From positions 1 through 11,040 of the forward strand of contig CAJLRL010000045.1 in assembly GCA_905209075.1 (NCBI GenBank): DNA of 11,040 nt, in the 5' to 3' direction. Of this stretch, positions 6,738-11,040 are shown piece after piece; within the stretch, counting starts at the first letter, position 1; each line of letters opens with the position of its first letter. The position numbers and the translations under genes were made by a program. The notes under the pieces are model-generated. The model saw only the letters and a list, made by a program, of their open reading frames with translations, ran no database searches and was not told the DNA's origin. This stretch comes from an uncultured Lachnospiraceae bacterium. Its GTDB lineage: Bacteria; Bacillota; Clostridia; Lachnospirales; Lachnospiraceae.

Positions 6738-7589
6738 TTATGCAAGTGCCATGAGTGCGTCTACTAGTTCCTCGCGTCTTAATATTCCGTCAGGGATATC
6801 AAGCCCGGCTTTTTTTAGTTCGTCGGCGACAAGTGTGATCTGCGGTACATCAAGTCTGTGCTCTTTAAGCTCGTCCACCCGGGAAAATATCTGTCGTGGT
6901 GTTCCATCCATAATGATTTTTCCCTTTTCCATAACGTATACATAGTCAGCATCAACAACCTCTTCCATGTAGTGGGTGATAAGAAGTATTGTCACACCTT
7001 TTTTCCTGTTTAACTCATGTGCTGTCGCAATTACTTCTTTTCGTCCGTTAGGGTCAAGCATTGCCGTTGGTTCATCAAATACTATACATTTAGGTTCCAT
7101 GGCAACGACACCTGCTATGGCAACTCTTTGTTTTTGTCCACCAGAAAGCTTATTAGGCGAATGTGTTCTGTACTTCGTCATTCCAACCGACTTAAGCGCA
7201 TGGTCAACCCTCTGCCATATCTCATCTGTAGGGACCCCTATATTTTCCGGGCCAAAACCTACGTCTTCCTCGACAACACTTGCGATTATCTGGTTATCCG
7301 GATTCTGGAAAACCATACCTGCTGTCTTCCTGACCGGAATTACATTTTTTTCTTCCGATACATCCATTCCATCAACCCATATCGTTCCCTCGCCGGGTGA
7401 AAGAAGTGCATTTATATGTTTTGCAAGAGTTGATTTGCCTGAACCATTGTGTCCCAGTATCGCTATAAACTGTCCTTCTTTTATATCCAGATCCACATTA
7501 TCAAGGGCTGTCGTGATCGAATCAACATTCCCCTCCTCATCACGTCTTATGAATTCATGGACTAATTTACTTGTTTTAATTATACCCAT
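6738..7589 (-). CDS. ecfA1: Energy-coupling factor transporter ATPase EcfA1
   Basis: First ATPase of the ECF module, 283 residues. Walker A GHNGSGKST (46-54), Q-loop MVFQNPDNQI (Q95), signature LSGGQ (148-152), Walker B CIVFDE (D172, E173), and switch His H206 in THYMEE are complete. The NPDNQ Q-loop is the usual EcfA1 mark. It pairs with EcfA2 on the cytoplasmic face of EcfT. The ATG at 7587-7589 is chosen because GAGGG lies 5 bases upstream; a GTG at 7599-7601 would add four residues (MREK) and lacks a good site. In Bacillus the gene upstream of ecfA1 is rplQ; here it is trmL, 21 bases away. Confidence 0.95.
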   Translation of the reverse strand: MGIIKTSKLVHEFIRRDEEGNVDSITTALDNVDLDIKEGQFIAILGHNGSGKSTLAKHINALLSPGEGTIWVDGMDVSEEKNVIPVRKTAGMVFQNPDNQIIASVVEEDVGFGPENIGVPTDEIWQRVDHALKSVGMTKYRTHSPNKLSGGQKQRVAIAGVVAMEPKCIVFDEPTAMLDPNGRKEVIATAHELNRKKGVTILLITHYMEEVVDADYVYVMEKGKIIMDGTPRQIFSRVDELKEHRLDVPQITLVADELKKAGLDIPDGILRREELVDALMALA

Positions 7590-7610
7590 TTTTTCCCTCA
7601 CAGGTTATCT

Positions 7611-8114
7611 CTAATCATCCCAGCTTAATCTATGAAGCTGTCCCTCAAGTTTCATGTGATCAAAATTATTCTGGCGAAGAGCCTCATACAATACGATTGC
7701 AACCGAATTAGATAAATTGAGCGATCTTGTCTCGCCTATCATCGGTATTCTAACACATTGCTCCGGATGCTCTTTTAAAATTTCCTCCGGGATACCGGCG
7801 CTCTCCTTGCCAAACATTATAAAGCAGTCCGGCTCATACGAAACATCCGAATATACATGTCTGCCTTTTGTAGTTGCATAATAGATCTTTGCATCAGGAT
7901 TCTTCTCACAGAAATCATTCCAGTCAATATATGTTGTAACATCAAGATCCTTCCAGTAATCCATTCCAGCCCTTTTTAACGCTTTCTCTGACAATGAAAA
8001 ACCCAAAGGCTCTATAAGATGAAGCTTTGTACCGGTCGCAACACATGTCCTTCCGATATTTCCGGTATTTGCCGGAATTTCCGGCTCATGTAAAATTATA
8101 TTAAGCTCTGCCAT
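7611..8114 (-). CDS. trmL: tRNA (cytidine/uridine-34-2'-O)-methyltransferase TrmL (SPOUT family)
   Basis: Methylates the 2'-OH of the wobble nucleotide in certain leucine tRNAs, using S-adenosylmethionine bound in a trefoil knot. Protein of 167 residues, the usual minimal SPOUT length of YibK/TrmL. The three motifs are EPEIPANTGNIGRTC (10-24), FGKESAGIP in the middle, and RSLNLSNSVAIVLYEALRQ near the C-terminus. I chose the ATG at 8112-8114, which has AAGGTG 7 bases upstream and lies inside the end of the aminotransferase gene (14-base overlap); this implies coupled translation. An ATG at 8147 would give 11 more residues but has no clear ribosome binding site. Confidence 0.92.
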   Translation of the reverse strand: MAELNIILHEPEIPANTGNIGRTCVATGTKLHLIEPLGFSLSEKALKRAGMDYWKDLDVTTYIDWNDFCEKNPDAKIYYATTKGRHVYSDVSYEPDCFIMFGKESAGIPEEILKEHPEQCVRIPMIGETRSLNLSNSVAIVLYEALRQNNFDHMKLEGQLHRLSWDD

Positions 8115-9294
8115 TATCGTGCACCTTTTCCTTTTGTCTAAGTTCATTTACGAATTCTTCTATACGTCCAAGTGCTGTTTTTAAATCATCTATCGAGTAC
8201 GCATACGAGATCCTCACAAAGCCCTCGCCCGACTTTCCAAAAGCTGTTCCAGGAACAACCGCAACTTTTTTGCTGTTTAAAAGCTCTGTTGCAAACTCAT
8301 CCGATGTCATGCCAAATTCTTTTATGCTTGGGAATATATAAAAAGCTCCAAATGGTTCGAAACATTTCAGCCCCATATTTTTCAGCCGGTGAAGCAGATA
8401 CCTGCGTCTCTCATTATACTGATCGCGCATCTGGACCACATCATCATCACCGTTTTTCATTGCTTCAACTGCTGCATACTGGCTTGTCGTAGGTGCACAC
8501 ATTATTGCAAACTGATGTATCTTTAACATCTGCGACAAAATTTCTTTTGGCGCACAGGCATATCCCAGTCTCCAGCCTGTCATTGCATAAGCCTTTGAAA
8601 AACCATTTATAAGTACACATCTTTCCTTCATTCCCGGAAGTGATGCGATTGAAACATGCTTCTCAAGATATGTAAGTTCTGAATAGATCTCATCTGTAAT
8701 GACATACAGATCATGCTCTTTTACTACCTTTGCTATAGCCTCTATATCATTCAATTCCATAACCGCACCTGTAGGATTGTTTGGGAACGGCATGATAAGG
8801 ATTTTGCTCTTTGGTGTTATGGCTTCTTCGAGTTCTTCTGCTGTGAGACGGAACTCATTTTCCTCTTTAAGTTCCACTATTACAGGTTTTCCACCTGCAA
8901 GTACCGTACACGGCTCATATGAAACATAACTAGGCTGTGGAATTATGACCTCATCTCCCGGATCAAGCATTGCACGTAGTGCCATATCTATTCCTTCACT
9001 GCCACCGACAGTAACCATGATCTCATTGTTATAGTTATATTTCATGCCATATTTTCTATCTAAATATTTAGATATTTCAATTTTTAATTCCTTGAGACCT
9101 GCATTAGAAGTATAAAATGTACGCCCCTTTTCAAGTGAATATATTCCCTCGTCCCTTATATGCCATGGCGTATCAAAATCCGGCTCTCCAACGCCAAGTG
9201 AAATAGCATCCTCCATCTCACTTACAATATCAAAAAATTTTCTGATGCCGGATGGCTCAATCGTCTTTATTGTCTTTGATAACGGATCTCTCAT
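8101..9294 (-). CDS. Class I pyridoxal-phosphate aminotransferase
   Basis: Protein of 397 residues, full length for a fold-type I aminotransferase. The PLP-binding Lys is K234 in the GFSKAYAMTGWRLGY block (231-245). Other family residues are N173 in PNNPTG (171-176), D201 in the DEIY block, Y61 in the FYTSNAG stretch, and an Arg in the EGFVRISYA segment near the C-terminus that should bind the substrate carboxylate. It probably moves an amino group between an amino acid and a 2-oxo acid in the cytoplasm. It is most like the PatA/AspC-type aspartate or aromatic enzymes, but substrate cannot be read from sequence. Its ATG overlaps the lrp stop as TAATG, so translation is probably coupled and the Lrp protein is a likely regulator of the pair. 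Confidence 0.9.
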   Translation of the reverse strand: MRDPLSKTIKTIEPSGIRKFFDIVSEMEDAISLGVGEPDFDTPWHIRDEGIYSLEKGRTFYTSNAGLKELKIEISKYLDRKYGMKYNYNNEIMVTVGGSEGIDMALRAMLDPGDEVIIPQPSYVSYEPCTVLAGGKPVIVELKEENEFRLTAEELEEAITPKSKILIMPFPNNPTGAVMELNDIEAIAKVVKEHDLYVITDEIYSELTYLEKHVSIASLPGMKERCVLINGFSKAYAMTGWRLGYACAPKEILSQMLKIHQFAIMCAPTTSQYAAVEAMKNGDDDVVQMRDQYNERRRYLLHRLKNMGLKCFEPFGAFYIFPSIKEFGMTSDEFATELLNSKKVAVVPGTAFGKSGEGFVRISYAYSIDDLKTALGRIEEFVNELRQKEKVHDNGRA

Positions 9295-9776
9295 TACGAC
9301 ATCATTGTCCTTTCGTCTTTTTTAGCCGGTCCTGTCATTACAGTTCCGTGATCTTTGTATTTCTTTAAAATAAAGTTTGTCTTTGTGGACAACACCTGAT
9401 CGAGCGTTGATAATTTATCTGTCACAAATTGTGAGACCTCACGCAGAGTCTTTCCCTCAAGTGTGACCATCAGATCAAAACCACCTGAAATAAGGTACAC
9501 AGAATTAACCTCCGGATAATTGTAAATACGCTCTGCGATCTTGTCAAATCCCATGCCGCGCTGTGGTGTCACACGTACCTCGATCATGGCAGTGACTTTT
9601 TCTATTCCTGCCTTATCCCAATCTATAAGTGTATGATAGCCGCATATGATCCTCTCATTTTCCATAGCTTCCAGTTCTTTTACTACAGAAGCTTCATCAA
9701 CTCCGAGCATTATTGCAAGCTCATTTAAATCTATTCTGCTGTTTTTCTCTATAAATGTTAAAATTTTTTCTCTCAT
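9294..9776 (-). CDS. Lrp/AsnC-family transcriptional regulator
   Basis: Protein of 160 residues, the common length of this family. The N-terminal part (about 1-50, ending at RIICGY) forms the winged helix-turn-helix, with IDLNELAIMLGVDEASVVKE as the helix pair. The C-terminal part (about 60-140) is an amino-acid-sensing RAM domain, with SGGFDLMVTLEG as the typical glycine-rich turn. Such proteins form dimers or octamers and respond to amino acids. Coupling by TAATG to an aminotransferase suggests local control of amino-acid metabolism, with possible autoregulation at the inverted repeat upstream. I chose the ATG at 9774-9776, with AGAGGA 8 bases upstream; the ATG at 9792-9794 (six more residues, AAGGA 10 bases away) is a real alternative. 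Confidence 0.9.
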   Translation of the reverse strand: MREKILTFIEKNSRIDLNELAIMLGVDEASVVKELEAMENERIICGYHTLIDWDKAGIEKVTAMIEVRVTPQRGMGFDKIAERIYNYPEVNSVYLISGGFDLMVTLEGKTLREVSQFVTDKLSTLDQVLSTKTNFILKKYKDHGTVMTGPAKKDERTMMS

Positions 9777-9797
9777 TCCTATATTCCTCTGCATCCC

Positions 9798-9823
9798 GGA
9801 TATTCCTTATATTGCAAATATCC
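9798..9823. repeat. Inverted repeat before the lrp gene, possible operator
   Basis: GGATATT (9798-9804) and AATATCC (9817-9823) form a perfect 7-base inverted repeat with a 12-base centre, and the centre holds a smaller imperfect dyad around TTGCAA. It lies in the 48 bases between the AIR-synthase-like gene and the lrp start. Lrp-type regulators often bind AT-rich dyads before their own genes, so an operator is possible. It could instead be an RNA hairpin affecting lrp translation. There is no T-run, so it is not a terminator. Confidence 0.3.
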
Positions 9824-9824
9824 T

Positions 9825-10814
9825 CTATTTAAAAATCTTATATATCTCATCTGTCTGTGCTGTCTCCAGAAAGCGTTTTTCTTCCCCGGATATAAGCACC
9901 CTGTCATTAGATTCTGTCGCAGTTCCTATAATAACGGCATTTGTCCCTGATCTATTGATCTCCCGCACTATCCGGCTGCCATCAAATGCTGCTATTATAA
10001 GACATCCCTGTGATATGAGCTTATAAGGATTTATATCAAAAAATTCACAGATCTCAATCGTTTCCTGCTTTACAGGTATTTTCTTTAAATCAATATCCAT
10101 TCCGCACTTTGACGCCTCAGCCATATCCCAGAGAGCTCCAAATATACCTCCCTCTGCGACATCATGCATGGCTACAGCTCCTGCTCCTTTTGCAGACTCT
10201 GCAGCCTGTATCGCGGAAATATCCTCCAGATATTGTTCTGCCTTATCTATAAACGCCTTAGAAAAGCGGCTGTTTAGTTCTTCTTCTCTTTCGACCGCTA
10301 TAAGTGATGTTCCTGCCAGTCCTGCATATCCGGCAGCTATTATATCCATTCCGGGCTTTACTGCCCTTGAAGGTGTGATCTCATTTGTTATTCCAAATGC
10401 AGTGATATTTAAAATTATATTTTTTACTGCTCTTGTAACCTGTGTGTGTCCGCCCAGTACAGATATCCCTGCCCCTGCACACACTTTATCTATTTCTTTC
10501 ATTGTTTCACGCAGTTGTGCCTCATTAGACAGCGTTGGCAGCAGAAACGTAACCATTATTCCTGTAGGTCTTGCCCCGGATGAGGCAAGATTATTTATTG
10601 CACTGTATACAGAAAAACGTGCAAGTGCATGTGTGTCTTTTATATCAAGTGTTACAGATTGAGCTGATAATGCCGCCATTGTACTTCCGCTTGTCTTTAC
10701 TATGGCGCAGTCCTCTCCTACCCCTGGTTTTAAAATGACATCTTCATTTACCGTATGAAGTTGTTTAAGTACAGATCTCTTTAAAACTGACTCTGATATT
10801 TTTCCATTCTTCAT
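9825..10814 (-). CDS. AIR-synthase-related protein (PurM/HypE superfamily), function unknown
   Basis: Protein of 329 residues with the two-domain layout of the PurM/HypE/ThiL/SelD superfamily, whose members usually make ATP-dependent phosphoryl intermediates. Marks in order: GVGEDCAI (31-38; family GxGDD), AINNLASSGARP (72-83; where ThiL and HypE have N-D, this has N-N), GGHT (121-124), and HDVAEGGIFGAL (about residue 217 on), the C-terminal domain glycine block. It is not HypE: HypE ends in a Pro-Arg-Ile-Cys tail with the carbamoyl-accepting Cys, and this protein ends in YKIFK. No hydrogenase genes are nearby. The start is ATG at 10812-10814 with only a weak CGGGT upstream. It precedes lrp and the aminotransferase, which hints at a link with amino-acid or nucleotide metabolism. 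Substrate unknown. Confidence 0.8.
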   Translation of the reverse strand: MKNGKISESVLKRSVLKQLHTVNEDVILKPGVGEDCAIVKTSGSTMAALSAQSVTLDIKDTHALARFSVYSAINNLASSGARPTGIMVTFLLPTLSNEAQLRETMKEIDKVCAGAGISVLGGHTQVTRAVKNIILNITAFGITNEITPSRAVKPGMDIIAAGYAGLAGTSLIAVEREEELNSRFSKAFIDKAEQYLEDISAIQAAESAKGAGAVAMHDVAEGGIFGALWDMAEASKCGMDIDLKKIPVKQETIEICEFFDINPYKLISQGCLIIAAFDGSRIVREINRSGTNAVIIGTATESNDRVLISGEEKRFLETAQTDEIYKIFK

Positions 10815-10836
10815 ATTTTACCCGCTATCTTTTCAT

Positions 10837-10859
10837 AGTATATGTTTTTTCTGTATACT
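10837..10859. repeat. Short inverted repeat in the gap before the AIR-synthase-like gene
   Basis: AGTATA (10837-10842) and TATACT (10854-10859) form a 6-base inverted repeat around an 11-base centre within the 86-base gap 10815-10900. On the minus strand the left arm reads TATACT, a fair -10, but no -35 is evident 16-18 bases upstream. This could be an unlisted promoter or operator, or a chance AT-rich dyad. No terminator was found in this gap, so the upstream gene may read through. Confidence 0.2.
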
Positions 10860-10900
10860 TTCTGTGATAATGTTTCTGCGTTTCCATAAAACACTGGTAT

Positions 10901-11040
10901 TTACTGTGCCGGTGCTGCCGTCTGGTCTGTTGCGCCCTGCTCTGGTGTGATCTGTGTCTGATCCGGTGTTGTCTGCGTCTGACTTTGATCCGGTGTTGTC
11001 GTCTGTGCCGGCGCCTGAGTCTGGCTCTGATCCGGTGTTG
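10901..11040 (-). CDS. C-terminal end of a Thr/Pro/Gln-rich protein (partial)
   Basis: An open frame entering from the right edge ends with TAA at 10901-10903. The 45 visible residues are almost only Thr, Gln, Pro, Asp, Ala and Ser, with repeats of TPDQSQTQ (twice), then TPDQTQ and TPEQ, ending AAPAQ. The reading frame is supported by the repeats being spaced by multiples of three bases and by the absence of stops. Such low-complexity tails are often flexible linkers or C-terminal extensions of secreted, membrane or cell-wall proteins. No LPXTG-type sorting signal or hydrophobic tail is present, so this end is not a sortase anchor. The identity of the main domain cannot be seen. The gene ends 86 bases before the AIR-synthase-like gene on the same strand. 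Confidence 0.75.
   Translation of the reverse strand, partial: TPDQSQTQAPAQTTTPDQSQTQTTPDQTQITPEQGATDQTAAPAQ
10959..11040. repeat. Short in-frame DNA repeats coding the TPDQ-rich tail
   Basis: The 13-base unit TGATCCGGTGTTG occurs three times (10959-10971, 10986-10998, 11028-11040), at distances of 27 and 42 bases, both multiples of three. It codes TPDQ or TPDQ-like segments on the minus strand. The last copy touches the window edge, so the array may continue. Perfect copies at the DNA level suggest recent duplication or slippage. Confidence 0.7.

Noticed and set aside
6976..7614. Long plus-strand open frame (212 codons) opposite ecfA1
   Set aside because: It lies wholly over ecfA1, whose motifs are complete. 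The translation is Ser/Pro-rich with no recognisable domain, as expected for an antisense shadow.
8115..8147. Longer trmL start (11 more residues)
   Set aside because: No clear ribosome binding site before 8147; the shorter start has AAGGTG at good spacing and begins at the usual position before the first SPOUT motif.
10168..10662. Plus-strand open frame of 164 codons opposite the AIR-synthase-like gene
   Set aside because: Antisense shadow of a gene with recognisable family motifs. The composition is Ala/Ser/Ile-rich, and all other genes run on the minus strand.
9825..10814. HypE hydrogenase maturation protein
   Set aside because: The C-terminal Pro-Arg-Ile-Cys tail is missing and no other hyp or hydrogenase gene is nearby.
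10837..10859. Terminator of the TPDQ-rich gene
   Set aside because: The AGTATA/TATACT dyad is all-weak but for one base pair and is not followed by a T-run on the minus strand.
1..11040. CRISPR arrays, insertion sequences, tRNA or rRNA genes
   Set aside because: No regularly spaced repeats other than the coding TPDQ array, no transposase motifs, and no tRNA- or rRNA-like segments were seen on either strand.

Overview
The window looks like a low-GC Firmicutes chromosome, most probably a clostridial species of the Lachnospiraceae type. This is inferred from the AT-rich DNA, the strong AGGAGG-type ribosome binding sites, the protein sequences and the gene order ecfA1-ecfA2-ecfT-truA near rplM. 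No taxonomic marker was searched. Every gene I accept is on the minus strand, so transcription runs from the high coordinates towards position 1.

Right part (about 11040 to 4210). A gene cut by the right edge leaves only its Thr/Pro/Gln-rich repetitive C-terminus (10901-11040). Eight tightly packed genes follow, probably one operon or a chain of overlapping transcripts: an AIR-synthase-related (PurM/HypE-superfamily) protein, an Lrp/AsnC regulator, a class I aminotransferase, the tRNA 2'-O-methyltransferase trmL, the energy-coupling module ecfA1-ecfA2-ecfT, and the tRNA pseudouridine synthase truA. Stop and start codons overlap at lrp/aminotransferase (TAATG) and at aminotransferase/trmL. Other gaps are 11-48 bases. 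A hairpin plus T-run after truA (4219-4252) ends the unit. No substrate-binding (S) component lies next to the ECF genes, which fits a shared group II ECF module.

Middle part (4145 to 228). A three-gene cassette has its own promoter: a membrane-anchored SGNH-like protein, an MBOAT membrane O-acyltransferase (GTG start), and a second, paralogous membrane-anchored SGNH-like protein. This resembles DltB/DltD and AlgI/AlgJ/AlgX machines that move an acyl group across the membrane onto an extracellular polymer. No dltA, dltC or glycosyltransferase is in view. The two SGNH paralogues differ from the expected catalytic motif at different positions. The cassette sits between truA and rplM, which adjoin each other in many Firmicutes, so it looks like an insertion into a conserved neighbourhood. 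It is the most interesting part of the window.

Left edge (1 to 208). The first 10 codons of rplM (ribosomal protein L13) are preceded by a strong ribosome binding site, a structured leader of about 140 bases and a perfect consensus promoter (TTGACA, 17 bases, TATAAT). The leader is a good candidate for an autoregulatory L13 leader.
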